From Candidatus Contendibacter sp. (lineage in GTDB: Bacteria; Pseudomonadota; Gammaproteobacteria; Competibacterales; Competibacteraceae): a stretch of 64,000 nucleotides of DNA. The stretch is from contig JARSSP010000044.1 of NCBI GenBank assembly GCA_029624675.1, positions 62,001-126,000 of the forward strand. Direction: 5' to 3'. Below the pieces are notes generated by a model, which saw nothing but the letters and a program-made list of their open reading frames with translations, was not told the origin of the DNA and made no database searches. The position numbers were made by a program, and so were the translations under genes. Shown here one piece after another: positions 14,955-23,216 of the stretch (position 1 is its first letter; each line of letters opens with the position of its first letter).

Positions 14955-15650
14955 ATATCCCCCGGCAGAGCCGGGGGCTTTAGTTTATGAGCCGCTCAAA
15001 GCGGCTAAACGGGGTCGCTAACGCGGCCCCAATGGTTGGGAACCACCTAAAGGTGGTTCAGGGGGTCGCTAACGCGGCCCCACTATCGGGCACCCCCTGA
15101 AGGGGGTTCGTCCGGCCAAAAGTTGAGTTGATCCAACCGGCGATCCTCTTCTTCCTGGCGGCGAATGTAGTCACGAATCACCGCTTCGTCCCGACCAACC
15201 GTCGAAACAAAGTAGCCCCGTGCCCAAAAGTGTTGCCCGGTAAAGTTGCGCCGATGCTCCCCATAGACCCGCGCCAAGTGGATCGCACTTTTGCCCTTGA
15301 TAAACCCAATCACTTGCGATACCGCATACTTCGGTGGGATCGCAATCAACATATGCACATGATCCACCAGCAAATGGCCTTCCTCAATCGCGCTCTCCTT
15401 CTGCCGAGCTAACTGGTGAAACACTTCTCCCAAGGGTCGTCTTAGCTGTTCATAAAGCGTCCGACGACGACATTTTGGGATAAACACAACGTGGTATTTG
15501 CACTCCCAAGTCGAGTGGCTTAGGCTTCCTGGTCCGTCCATCAGGATTCTCCTCATCGTGTGCTTTGGCGGCTCACGGCGGGGAGTCTCCTGAGGGACTC
15601 CCGGAACTGTCAAACTTTTACTGTCTCCCCGGCAGAGCCGGGGGTTTACC
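14955..15650 (-). mobile_element. IS200/IS605-type element nested in the DDE insertion sequence
   Basis: Contains a Y1 transposase gene on the minus strand and palindromic GC hairpins near both ends: CCCCCGGC-AGA-GCCGGGGG at 14959-14977 and CCCCGGC-AGA-GCCGGGG at 15627-15643. Downstream of the transposase are hairpins AGCCGCT-CAA-AGCGGCT and GAACCACCT-AA-AGGTGGTTC, each followed by the direct repeat at 15011-15031 and 15062-15082. Exact ends cannot be set because this family makes no target duplication. Confidence 0.7.
15083..15541 (-). CDS. tnpA: IS200-type Y1 (HUH) transposase TnpA
   Basis: A 152-residue transposase from MDGPGSLSHSTWECKYHVVF; in-frame ATGs at 15556 and 15613 would lengthen it. 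Motifs are the KYHVVFIPKCRRRTLYEQL start, the metal-binding HUH as DHVHMLIAIPPKYAVSQVIG, and QHFWARGYFVSTVGRDEAVI with the catalytic tyrosine region. It cuts and rejoins single-stranded ends without DDE chemistry. It appears full length, so the element may still be active. No tnpB accompanies it. Confidence 0.9.
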   Translation of the reverse strand: MDGPGSLSHSTWECKYHVVFIPKCRRRTLYEQLRRPLGEVFHQLARQKESAIEEGHLLVDHVHMLIAIPPKYAVSQVIGFIKGKSAIHLARVYGEHRRNFTGQHFWARGYFVSTVGRDEAVIRDYIRRQEEEDRRLDQLNFWPDEPPSGGAR

Positions 15651-15694
15651 TAATGTAATATACACTCCAAGTTGACAATCACCGGAGAGCGGTC

Positions 15695-16472
15695 ATGACC
15701 ACCATCGACTTTATCACGGACCTGTTTTGCCGATCGGATGCGGTCCTTGCCCAAGCATCCCCAAGCGACGCTGTGGCCCAGCGAAGTGGTGACCTTGGGC
15801 GTTTTGCATGCCTTGAAGGGGGTAGGTAATCGCGCGTTCTACCGCTGGCTGACGCGGGACTACCACCCCTTGTTCCCCCACCTGCCCGAGCGAACCCGGT
15901 TGTTTCGTCCGTTCAAGACCCATCGGCAGTGGACCTTGCTGTTCCTGGCACCGCCGACCCTGTTGGGCATCGTGGACAGCGACGGTATCGAACTGATCCA
16001 TCCGATTCGCGAAGGACGAAGCCCGGCCCCGATCGGTGGCAAGGGACTCTCTAATCATCGGTGGATCGTCGGCTGCAAGCGCTGTCTGTTGATCAATCAA
16101 TGGGGTGAAGTCGTCGGTTGGCTGGGGGCATCGGCCCACGCCCACGATACTGGGTTTCAGCCCCTGATCCAGGGATTCGAGGACCGCATGATCATCCTGG
16201 CCGATACCGGCTTCCACGCTCATGAGGGTGATCCACCCAACTTGAAACTCTGCCCGCGCGGCGTTTGGAACGACCGGATGCGGATCGAAACCGTGTTTTC
16301 GATGCTGACCCTGATCCGTTATTTCAAGAAGATCGGTCATCGCGTGATGGACTACGTCTTGGCCCGCTTGGCGTTCACCGTCACCGCCTTCAATTTACTG
16401 ATTCAATGGCACGGCTTGAATCCCGGTCCCGAGGGTTTCATTCCGCTGTCCATCGCGGAGTTCAACCTGTGA
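15695..16472 (+). pseudogene. DDE transposase of the outer insertion sequence, frameshifted near the N-terminus
   Basis: The N-terminus MTTIDFITDLFCRSDAV is in one frame (from 15695). The rest, MRSLPKHPQATLWPSEVVTL onward, is in another frame from 15738 and continues 244 codons to 16472. Core motifs are GVGNRAFYRWLTRDY, LLGIVDSDGIELIHP (first D), ILADTGFHAHEGD (second D) and RMRIETVFSMLTL (the E). A one- or four-base indel near 15735 would explain the break. Programmed frameshifting cannot be excluded, but no clear slippery run is seen. Family placement (IS982- or IS5-like) is uncertain. Confidence 0.75.
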
Positions 16473-16493
16473 ATTAAACTAGCACCAATGGTT

Positions 16494-16535
16494 TTTACTT
16501 TAAAGGGCAGGAGTTATGGTGAAAAGTTTGGAATG
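16494..16535. repeat. Second part of the interrupted 64-bp repeat
   Basis: Continues copy 2 of the repeat that begins at 14863 and overlaps the last codons of the GT-C gene. Its first three bases (TTT) are the target duplication of the insertion sequence. Confidence 0.85.
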
Positions 16536-18287
16536 GTCAGGGTAGCTCCGACGAAACTCCTCCGCTAATTCTTGAAGTGCTTGCTCCGGAATCGGATGTA
16601 TTCTATGGAAAATTGAAATGCTTACATCGTGCTCCAACTGATAGCTGTTGCTTAGACGATGGAAAGCCCCCGAAATACCTCGACCGGCTTCAAAATCACG
16701 TGCAAGGAATCCAATCACGCGTTGATCTTCGGGTCTCATATGATATTGCGCGGGAGCCGCCAGTACAACATATTTTGCTGCCAGAATTTGACGTGGAAAG
16801 CCGTCCCTTTTATCTACGTGGTTGCTTACAAGAATGCTGCTACACGGGAGGATCGGCGGTTGGACTTCGCGACAGAGGTTGCGTAACACGTCGTCATTTA
16901 TGATCAGTGAGCTCGCAACGACATAAATTTCCCCAGGCTCTTTGGCATAAATTCCCTCTAGATCGGTTAACAGGATTCGCAGTCTATCCATATCGTACCT
17001 AACGAGTGGAAAGTGCTTATTCTCCGGCAATCGACCTGGCAGTACGGTAAACATCCAAGGCTTTACTATTGCATGCGCAGCAGGAAAAAAGAACACAAGG
17101 GACGCTGATATACTGAAAAGAAATATCGATGCAACTGCAAGCGATCTGACCAGAAAAAACTTCAGGCGTGTATAGATCCATGTCAGAAATATTCCAATGG
17201 TTATGGCAAGCATTCCAAAGAACAAATAAAAATGATGCGGATGAAAATCCTGAACTCGAAAAAACAATCCGAAGATAATGGCAGAATGCATCAGAAAGAA
17301 AGCTCCCACGAAACGGGTTTCCTTGCGCAGGGTAAGGATGATCAAGCCAAGTCCACACGCGGTTAGAAGTGGCGCCCCGAAGTAGTCAACCGTGCGTCCT
17401 AAGCCATCCAGAAAGGTCGCGCTCATCTTATACGCCGAGAATGCATCGGCGTAATCCGTGGTTAATGCGCGTATGATGAGGGGCTGGGCGATAATCCAGA
17501 GAACCACGCCGCTGGTAATCCCGATGAGAGCAGTATTGCGTAGGGTCAGCAGAACATTGACAAGAAAGTTCGACCCAGCCTTTTGAGGGCGAAATAAATC
17601 AGCGAGCATCGCTGCCGGGAAAAAAGCTATCGCCCAGTACGCGTACCACCTGCGTAATAGAAAGATTAATGAGAGCAATAACCCGATAAACAAAAGGGAG
17701 CCGTATGTCTTTTCGCAGAGCGGGTTTTTGAAGTAAATCGATAGGATAATGAGTACCACGACTAAGCCGACGATATCTGGCCTGCCTTGCAAAACTGGCG
17801 CCCAAAGAGGGTGCAACGTCAAGCAAAACAGGGTGACCAAGGCAAATTCAGAGAGTCCTGCGGGTTTATTTGAGCATTTGTCGAGGCATTGGACGACCCA
17901 ACCGATCAGAAGAACCGCCGGAAGTACGAAGATATTTGTGATGGCCAGTATATAAGCCAAGCGGCTGCCGCCAAAAACCCACGAGAACGGCGCTAGAGGT
18001 AATACGGGAAGATAGCTATAATCCTGCGTCACGGAGGCAGCCAACGAGCGAAATGCTTCCTGTGGAGCTTGTAGAAGGAGAGCACCGAAATCCTGATAGT
18101 AAATCCAGTAGACTGCCCAATCCCAAATATAGACGTAGCGTTCCTGGTATACAAAGATAAAGGCAAAGGTATTCGCGGCCACAAAGCAGAAAATTAGTAG
18201 CAAAACAAGTTTGTAATTGCGGAAAATAGTGTTAGCAATATTATTATGGATGTAAATAATGTGCTGTACTGTGCTGTTAGTCGGCAT
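16500..18287 (-). CDS. GT-C-like polytopic membrane protein, candidate arabinosyltransferase
   Basis: A 595-residue protein with an N-terminal helix (about 25-47), many further helices to residue ~400, and a soluble C-terminal ~170 residues. The first periplasmic loop holds YVYIWDWAVYWIYYQD, an acidic-aromatic motif of the kind that supplies the catalytic residue in lipid-linked GT-C glycosyltransferases. VLQGRPDIVGLVV and RVQDFHPHHFYLFFG are later loop motifs. I do not recognise the exact family. Its place upstream of the arabinosyl-donor genes on the same strand suggests it uses that donor; this is inference. Base composition is lower in GC than neighbours. Its 3' tail is duplicated in the 64-bp repeat. 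Confidence 0.7.
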   Translation of the reverse strand: MPTNSTVQHIIYIHNNIANTIFRNYKLVLLLIFCFVAANTFAFIFVYQERYVYIWDWAVYWIYYQDFGALLLQAPQEAFRSLAASVTQDYSYLPVLPLAPFSWVFGGSRLAYILAITNIFVLPAVLLIGWVVQCLDKCSNKPAGLSEFALVTLFCLTLHPLWAPVLQGRPDIVGLVVVLIILSIYFKNPLCEKTYGSLLFIGLLLSLIFLLRRWYAYWAIAFFPAAMLADLFRPQKAGSNFLVNVLLTLRNTALIGITSGVVLWIIAQPLIIRALTTDYADAFSAYKMSATFLDGLGRTVDYFGAPLLTACGLGLIILTLRKETRFVGAFFLMHSAIIFGLFFRVQDFHPHHFYLFFGMLAITIGIFLTWIYTRLKFFLVRSLAVASIFLFSISASLVFFFPAAHAIVKPWMFTVLPGRLPENKHFPLVRYDMDRLRILLTDLEGIYAKEPGEIYVVASSLIINDDVLRNLCREVQPPILPCSSILVSNHVDKRDGFPRQILAAKYVVLAAPAQYHMRPEDQRVIGFLARDFEAGRGISGAFHRLSNSYQLEHDVSISIFHRIHPIPEQALQELAEEFRRSYPDHSKLFTITPAL

Positions 18288-18345
18288 TGGTAAGCTCCAG
18301 AATTGTCAAGGCTAATACAGCATAAGATTTTTACTTGGCAAAGTT

Positions 18346-18841
18346 TTAGGAATACTCCAGTTTCAACACGAACAACTTCTCAATCTCATCAAACCGCACC
18401 CACTCGCCTATTTCTCGCAGGACCATTGGCATTCCGCGCCCCAAGCCATCCATATAGCGCAAATTGTCGAGGTACTTGAGAACGAATAGATTGCGCGGAG
18501 CCAAGTTACCGTAGCGAATTTTCTCCAGATTCAAGGTATTCGGCAACTGACCGGGCGAACAAATTTTCACCCGGTTGCGGTAGGTGAATTTCGGCGGAGT
18601 CGGTGATGCTGGCGAGCACGCCGTCGTCAGCCACACCGATCAGGATGACGCCGCCCAGCGCATTGGCGAACGCAACCATTTCCCGCGCCAGCGATTCCGA
18701 GCGGACCTGTTCTTCCTTGAATTCCAGTGAATTGCTCTCCCCTTGGCCGATCAGTTCCAGCACGCGACCAGGGTTCACGGTGAATGAGTGGCTGCTGTTT
18801 AGCGAAAGGCATAGGCTCAGCACGGGAGCGTTATTTGGCAA
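18346..18841 (-). pseudogene. Remnant of an AlbA_2/Schlafen-type putative transcriptional regulator
   Basis: The 5' part (from 18841) encodes LIGQGESNSLEFKEEQVRSE and VAFANALGGVILIGVADDG, the AlbA_2 DNA-binding domain. The 3' part, in another frame, encodes RNRVKICSPGQLPNTLNLEK and NLFVLKYLDNLRYMDGLGRG, the C-terminal HATPase-like domain of the same family. The middle of the protein is missing and the frames do not join, so an internal deletion with frameshift has destroyed the gene. It lies between the GT-C gene and coq7 on the same strand. Confidence 0.8.
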
Positions 18842-18897
18842 AGGCTTTATCCAAAGTGGCGGCGGTCAATATCCGTTCGCTCCGCATCATCAGGGTG

Positions 18898-19539
18898 TCA
18901 AACCCAGTAGGTCGTCTGAGTCATCACTTTCGACACTCCCTTCATCAGCGCGCGCACCGGGAACGGTAGGTGCGCGGCGCCCGCCGCCATCGCGGTAGTG
19001 GCGTGGCGAGCCTCGTCTTCCCGCATCTGCTCCAAAATGGCCCGACTTGACCGGTCGGTGGCCGGCAGGCGCTTCAAGTGACTGGTCAGGTGTTCGACCA
19101 CTTGCCGTTCGGTCTCGGCGACGAAGCCCAGACTCCAGCGATCCCCAGCCGCGCCGGCTAGCGCGCCGATGGCGAAGGCGCCAGCGTAAAACAACGGATT
19201 CAACAGGCTGGGTTGGCTGTCCAGTTCCCGAAGACGCGCCTCGCACCAAGCTAGATGATCGTTTTCCTCGACAGTGGCCCGTTCCATCCGATCCCGCACT
19301 TCGGCCAGCCGCGCCGTCAACGCCTGACCCTGGTACAACGCCTGGGCGCAAACTTCGCCTGTGTGGTTGACTCGCATCAGCCGCGCCGCCTGCCTTTGTT
19401 CGCCCGGCGGCAATTCGGCCGGTGGCGCGGCGGCGGGACTGGGTCGGCCAGTGGTTGTCGGGTGGCCGAACAGGGTGCGAACCGCCTGGTCCAGGTTGAT
19501 CAACAGCACGTCAAGGGAGGTATAGTTACGAGTGGCCAT
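18898..19539 (-). CDS. coq7: Demethoxyubiquinone hydroxylase Coq7
   Basis: A 213-residue diiron enzyme catalysing the C6 hydroxylation in ubiquinone synthesis. Iron ligands are visible as [18 protein letters not shown] (E), [13 protein letters not shown] (ExxH), [10 protein letters not shown] (E), and [13 protein letters not shown] (ExxH). A hydrophobic stretch [18 protein letters not shown] may associate with the membrane. It is divergent from the ferredoxin gene at 19574. Because RquA uses ubiquinone as precursor, this gene links to the frd-rquA operon functionally, though it lies 14 kb away. Confidence 0.93.
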   Translation of the reverse strand: MATRNYTSLDVLLINLDQAVRTLFGHPTTTGRPSPAAAPPAELPPGEQRQAARLMRVNHTGEVCAQALYQGQALTARLAEVRDRMERATVEENDHLAWCEARLRELDSQPSLLNPLFYAGAFAIGALAGAAGDRWSLGFVAETERQVVEHLTSHLKRLPATDRSSRAILEQMREDEARHATTAMAAGAAHLPFPVRALMKGVSKVMTQTTYWV

Positions 19540-19573
19540 CAGCGAACGCTCAAAACCGGGTTGAGGAGTGAAA

Positions 19574-19882
19574 GTGTCCTATTATCGCCATCATGTTTTC
19601 TTTTGCACCAACCTGCGGCCCGACGGTTCGCAGTGCTGCCAGCAGTGCGGTGCCCAGGAAGCCCGCGACTACGTCAAACAGCGGGTCAAGCAGATGGGAT
19701 CGGCTATCCCGTATAAAGTGCGGATCAACACCGCCGGTTGCCTGGACCGCTGCGCCGAGGGGCCAGTCATCGTGATCTACCCCGAGGAGACTTGGTACAC
19801 TTATGTGGATCGGACCGATCTCGATGAAATCATCGAGGAGCATCTGGTCCACGGTCGCCGGGTGGAGCGCTTGCGCATCTAG
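19574..19882 (+). CDS. Thioredoxin-like [2Fe-2S] ferredoxin
   Basis: A 102-residue protein of the thioredoxin-like ferredoxin family. Cluster cysteines lie in [19 protein letters not shown] and [20 protein letters not shown]; the CLDRCAEGP loop and the following WYTYVD are typical. It probably carries electrons in an unidentified pathway. The start is taken as GTG at 19574 because GAGGAG (19563-19568) is five bases upstream; a GTG at 19568 lies inside that ribosome site. Confidence 0.88.
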   Translation: MSYYRHHVFFCTNLRPDGSQCCQQCGAQEARDYVKQRVKQMGSAIPYKVRINTAGCLDRCAEGPVIVIYPEETWYTYVDRTDLDEIIEEHLVHGRRVERLRI

Positions 19883-19922
19883 GGCGCGGCGCTGTTTCCG
19901 CCCCGCGCGAGTTGCTAAAGGC

Positions 19923-19951
19923 TTGCGGCGCCAAAGCCGCTTGGCTAGAAT
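19923..19951 (+). promoter_or_regulatory. Putative sigma70 promoter and leader hairpin for rplM-rpsI
   Basis: TTGCGG (19923-19928), a 17-bp spacer, and TAGAAT (19946-19951). The predicted transcript begins close to the hairpin GCTTGG-CTTT-CCAAGC (19952-19967), 30 bases before rplM. The hairpin could take part in autogenous control by L13, which is known for some bacteria; this is inference. Confidence 0.4.
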
Positions 19952-19997
19952 GCTTGGCTTTCCAAGCGGACATGGCCTTTTCGGAGCCCGTCATTTA

Positions 19998-20432
19998 ATG
20001 AAAACGTTCAGCGCCAAACCAGCCGAGGTCAAGCGCGACTGGTATGTGATCGACGCCAAGGACCAAGTTCTGGGTCGGCTGTCGTCGGAAATCGCCCGCC
20101 GCTTGCGGGGCAAACACAAGCCCGAATATACACCGCACGTGGATACCGGCGATTACATCATCGTGGTCAACGCCGAGCAAGTGCGCGCAACTGGCCGTAA
20201 GAAGACCGACAAGTTCTATTATCGGACCACCGGCTACGTGGGCAACATCAAGTCCATTTCCATGGACAAACTGTTGCGGCAGACCCCGGAGCGGATCATC
20301 GAAATCGCCGTCAAGGGCATGTTGCCCAAGAATCCGTTGGGGCGGGCGATGTTCCGCAAGCTCAAGGTTTACGCGGGCGCCGAGCACCAGCACGCCGCGC
20401 AGCAACCCAAACCGTTGCAACTGAATTTTTGA
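19998..20432 (+). CDS. rplM: Ribosomal protein L13 (uL13)
   Basis: A 144-residue large-subunit protein starting [20 protein letters not shown]. Family segments are [60 protein letters not shown] and [13 protein letters not shown]. The length matches bacterial L13. The ATG at 19998 has no strong upstream purine run. rpsI follows after 36 bases, the standard operon. Confidence 0.97.
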   Translation: MKTFSAKPAEVKRDWYVIDAKDQVLGRLSSEIARRLRGKHKPEYTPHVDTGDYIIVVNAEQVRATGRKKTDKFYYRTTGYVGNIKSISMDKLLRQTPERIIEIAVKGMLPKNPLGRAMFRKLKVYAGAEHQHAAQQPKPLQLNF

Positions 20433-20468
20433 CCGGCTGGCGCACTCACTGGAGTGGAATAGGCAAGC

Positions 20469-20861
20469 ATGATCGACAACCAGCACTACGGAACGGGCCG
20501 GCGCAAGACCGCTGCGGCGCGGGTGTTCCTGCGACCCGGCACGGGCAGCATCCTCGTCAACCGGCGGCCTCTGAACGAATACTTTGGACGCGAAACCTCC
20601 TGCATGATGGTGAACCAAGCGCTGGAGGCCGTGGATCTCAAGGAAAAGTTCGATATTTACGTCACGGTCAAGGGCGGCGGCATCACCGGCCAAGCCGGCG
20701 CGATCCGCCACGGCATCACCCGCGCTTTGATCGAATACGACGAAAGTCTGCGCGCTCCCTTGCGCAAGGCCGGTTTCGTCACCCGCGACGCCCGCGAGGT
20801 GGAGCGCAAGAAGGTTGGTTTGCGCAAGGCCCGCCGCGCAACCCAATACTCCAAGCGCTAA
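20469..20861 (+). CDS. rpsI: Ribosomal protein S9 (uS9)
   Basis: A 130-residue small-subunit protein, typical length. It starts [20 protein letters not shown], contains [20 protein letters not shown], and ends with the basic tail [17 protein letters not shown] whose final Lys-Arg reaches the P-site tRNA. Second gene of rplM-rpsI; tRNA-Gln begins seven bases after its stop and may be cotranscribed. Confidence 0.98.
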   Translation: MIDNQHYGTGRRKTAAARVFLRPGTGSILVNRRPLNEYFGRETSCMMVNQALEAVDLKEKFDIYVTVKGGGITGQAGAIRHGITRALIEYDESLRAPLRKAGFVTRDAREVERKKVGLRKARRATQYSKR

Positions 20862-20868
20862 CGTTTTT

Positions 20869-20942
20869 TGGGGGATCGTCTAGCGGCAGGACTACGGACT
20901 CTGACTCCGTCAACCTAGGTTCGAATCCTAGTCCCCCAGCCA
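20869..20942 (+). tRNA. tRNA-Gln (CTG)
   Basis: A 74-nt cloverleaf with acceptor TGGGGGA/TCCCCCA, anticodon arm ACGGA-CTCTGAC-TCCGT (anticodon CTG), T-arm CCTAG-GTTCGAA-TCCTAG-type, discriminator G and encoded CCA. The weak U1-A72 pair is typical of glutamine tRNAs. A terminator follows five bases later. Confidence 0.96.
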
Positions 20943-20946
20943 GACC

Positions 20947-20979
20947 AAAAGGGGTTGCCAACACGGCAACCCCTTTTTT
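20947..20979 (+). terminator. Rho-independent terminator after tRNA-Gln
   Basis: GGGGTTGCC (20951-20959), loop AACAC, GGCAACCCC (20965-20973), then six T. The preceding AAAA makes it usable on the other strand as well. Confidence 0.92.
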
Positions 20980-21047
20980 CTTGCGCCGCGACTGGGTTCG
21001 CGTTACCCAGCGGGGTAAGCTCGTTTTCCATCCGTCGGAGGCTCTTC

Positions 21048-22145
21048 ATGCGCCCCTTCAACCCCGCCGGTCGCGTCCATCCATCCCAGCCTGATGGCGC
21101 ATCCCATAACACCGTGGGGTTCTTGCCCGACTTTTGCGACAGCCAAACAGTTTTTCTGGTCGTGCTGATCGTCGAACTGCTGGCCTTCGTGTTGGCGCTG
21201 GTCCAGAGTCGCACGCTGGAGCGGTTTTGGACCGAGCTGGCCCTGACGTCCTTGTTCATGCAATGGGTCGCGTTGGCGGTATCCCTAGTGTTGTGCCATT
21301 GTCGCCGCTGGCTGGCCCGTTTACGCCCCCCCACGGTTACCCTGGTCGCCTTTGGCCTCGCCCAGTTGATCACGCTGGCTTGCTCCCTGACGGCGTTATG
21401 GCTGGACACTGACCCAAGTGGTCCTGACGCTTCGGCCATGCTGCCGGTCATCATCAGCGATCAGGCCATCAGTGGGATCATCACGCTGATGGCGTTGCGC
21501 TATTTCTACGTTCAAAACCAGTGGAAACAGCAGGTCCAGGCCGAGGCGCGCGCGCGTTTGCAGGCCCTGCAAGCGCGAATTCACCCGCATTTCCTGTTCA
21601 ATGCCCTTAACACCATCGCCAGTCTGATCCGAGGCCGGCCCGAACAGGCCGAACAGGCGGTACTCGCCTTGGCCGAGCTACTCCGTTCCGCGCTGGCCCA
21701 GCGTGAGACCATCACCTTGGGCGAAGAACTGGAGCTGACCCGGGACTATCTGGCCATCGAAACCTTGCGCCTGGGTGATCGGTTGCGGGTGGACTGGCGA
21801 CTGGATCCCGATTTACCACTCGATTTGCCAACTCCCGCCCTGGTACTGCAACCACTGGTCGAAAACGCCATCCATCACGGCATTCAGCGCCTGCCGGAAG
21901 GTGGCGCCTTGACCGTCCAGATCGAACGGCGAACCCACAATCTGCGGATTACCGTCGCCAACCCTCGCCGACCAGCCAGTGGCGACCCGCTTCGGGGCCC
22001 GGGCCAACACCTCGCTCAGGACAATATTCGGCAGCGGCTACAACTGGCCTACGCAACCCGCGATCCACTGCTTATCGTCGAGACGCCGGACCAGTACCAG
22101 GTCACCTTTATCCTCCCGCTGTCGAGCGGTTCGTTGACTGGTTAG
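21048..22145 (+). CDS. LytS/AlgZ-type sensor histidine kinase
   Basis: A 365-residue membrane kinase. Four hydrophobic helices (about residues 35-55, 62-85, 95-120 and 130-152) precede the His_kinase domain with the phosphoacceptor ARIHPHFLFNALNTIASLIR and the ATP-binding LVLQPLVENAIHHGIQ; the latter half is GHKL-like. This is the LytS/YehU class, of which AlgZ (FimS) of Pseudomonas is a member. The ATG at 21048 has GGAGG. The response regulator gene follows 68 bases downstream. In Pseudomonas the pair controls alginate and type IV pili; whether this holds here is unknown. Confidence 0.88.
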   Translation: MRPFNPAGRVHPSQPDGASHNTVGFLPDFCDSQTVFLVVLIVELLAFVLALVQSRTLERFWTELALTSLFMQWVALAVSLVLCHCRRWLARLRPPTVTLVAFGLAQLITLACSLTALWLDTDPSGPDASAMLPVIISDQAISGIITLMALRYFYVQNQWKQQVQAEARARLQALQARIHPHFLFNALNTIASLIRGRPEQAEQAVLALAELLRSALAQRETITLGEELELTRDYLAIETLRLGDRLRVDWRLDPDLPLDLPTPALVLQPLVENAIHHGIQRLPEGGALTVQIERRTHNLRITVANPRRPASGDPLRGPGQHLAQDNIRQRLQLAYATRDPLLIVETPDQYQVTFILPLSSGSLTG

Positions 22146-22213
22146 AGGGTTCGAATTTCGCCGTGGAGCGCCTGCTACACTTGCGTCATGCACTCCCAGA
22201 CTGGTTCTGATTC

Positions 22214-22945
22214 ATGAAGGTGCTGATCGTCGACGACGAGCCCCCCGCCCGCGACCGGTTGCGTGAATTGCTCAACCGCCTGTCCGATTACGAACCCTGC
22301 GGCGAAGCGGGCAACGGTGCCGAAGCGCTGCGGTTGGCCGCTAGCCTTCAGCCCGACATCGTGCTGCTCGATATTCAGATGCCGGGTCTGGATGGGTTGG
22401 AAACCGCGCGCCGGCTGGCGGAATTGGCCCACCCTCCCGCCATCATTTTCGTCACGGCTTACGGCGATCATGCGCTGGCGGCATTCGATGCTCGCGCGGT
22501 TGCCTACCTGCTCAAGCCGGTGCGACTAGAACGGCTGGAACAGGCGCTGATCAGCGCCAGCCGCCTGAATCGCGCGCAATTGGCCAGTCTGGCGGCGGAG
22601 CCGGTGGTCGCCGGCCGCGCTTACATCAGCGCGCGCCTTGGCCAGCGGCTGGAGCGGATTCCGCTCGCGGACGTGTTTTACTTTCAGGCCGATCAGAAGT
22701 ACGTCACGGTCCGCCACCGCCAGGGACGCGTACTGATCGAGGAATCGTTGAAAGTCCTGGAAACCGAGCTGGGCGCGCGGGTCATCCGGGTGCATCGCAA
22801 TGCGTTGGCGATGGCCGCCCAAGTGGCGGGGCTGGAGAAAGCCTTGGACGGCGGGATAAACCTGGTTTTTCATGGCATTTCCGACCGGCTGGAGGTCAGT
22901 CGTCGCCATCTTCCGGCGATTCGTCAATTCGTCAAGGAAACCTGA
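22214..22945 (+). CDS. LytTR response regulator, AlgR-like
   Basis: A 243-residue regulator. The receiver domain (1-120) has acidic pocket VDDEPPARD, phospho-acceptor D in IVLLDIQMPGLDGLE, and YLLKPVRLERL. The C-terminal LytTR DNA-binding domain (140-240) has DVFYFQADQKYVTVRH, RVHRNALA, and VSRRHLPAIRQFV. This is the AlgR arrangement. It is encoded with its kinase and is followed by tRNA-Thr after 85 bases, a non-coding gap. Confidence 0.9.
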   Translation: MKVLIVDDEPPARDRLRELLNRLSDYEPCGEAGNGAEALRLAASLQPDIVLLDIQMPGLDGLETARRLAELAHPPAIIFVTAYGDHALAAFDARAVAYLLKPVRLERLEQALISASRLNRAQLASLAAEPVVAGRAYISARLGQRLERIPLADVFYFQADQKYVTVRHRQGRVLIEESLKVLETELGARVIRVHRNALAMAAQVAGLEKALDGGINLVFHGISDRLEVSRRHLPAIRQFVKET

Positions 22946-23030
22946 ACCGGCTCGAACGGCGAACCTGGGCTGGCGAATTGCGTCTTGTGCGTTCGGGGCT
23001 GGGTGGGCTATAGTCGTACTCCCTAAACGC

Positions 23031-23106
23031 GCCGGAATAGCTCAGTCGGTAGAGCAACTGATTCGTAATTAGTAGGTCGGAGGTTCGAATCCTCTTTCCG
23101 GCACCA
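23031..23106 (+). tRNA. tRNA-Thr (CGT)
   Basis: A 76-nt cloverleaf, GCCGGAA/TTCCGGC acceptor, D-arm GCTC-AGTCGGTA-GAGC, anticodon arm ACTGA-TTCGTAA-TTAGT with anticodon CGT, T-arm GGAGG-TTCGAAT-CCTCT, and encoded ACCA. The pair at the base of the acceptor is complete. Confidence 0.96.
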
Positions 23107-23111
23107 GAAAT

Positions 23112-23146
23112 AAAAAAGCCTTGCATCGCTGCAAGGCTTTTTTATT
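23112..23146 (+). terminator. Rho-independent terminator after tRNA-Thr
   Basis: AAAAAAGCCTTGCA-TCGC-TGCAAGGCTTTTTT, with an 8-bp GC-containing stem extended by A-T pairs, 5 bases after the tRNA. Confidence 0.93.
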
Positions 23147-23216
23147 TGAGGATTTCCACCATCCGCTTGTCCTGGGCTCCGAAGTGGCGTTCCCCCAAGA
23201 GGGACCGTTGGAAATG

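Larger units (their letters stand above)
14888..16493 (+). mobile_element. DDE insertion sequence with 18-bp perfect terminal inverted repeats, carrying a nested IS200-type element
   Basis: Left end AACCATTGGTGCTAGTTT (14888-14905) is the exact reverse complement of the right end (16476-16493). The flanks show a TTT duplication (14885-14887 and 16494-16496), as judged against the intact repeat copy at 14799-14862. Removing the nested element of about 0.7 kb leaves about 0.9 kb, a normal size for a single-gene DDE element. Confidence 0.88.

Noticed and set aside
14992..15082. CRISPR-like repeat array
   Set aside because: Only two linker copies, the inserts are self-complementary hairpins rather than spacers, and no cas genes are near.
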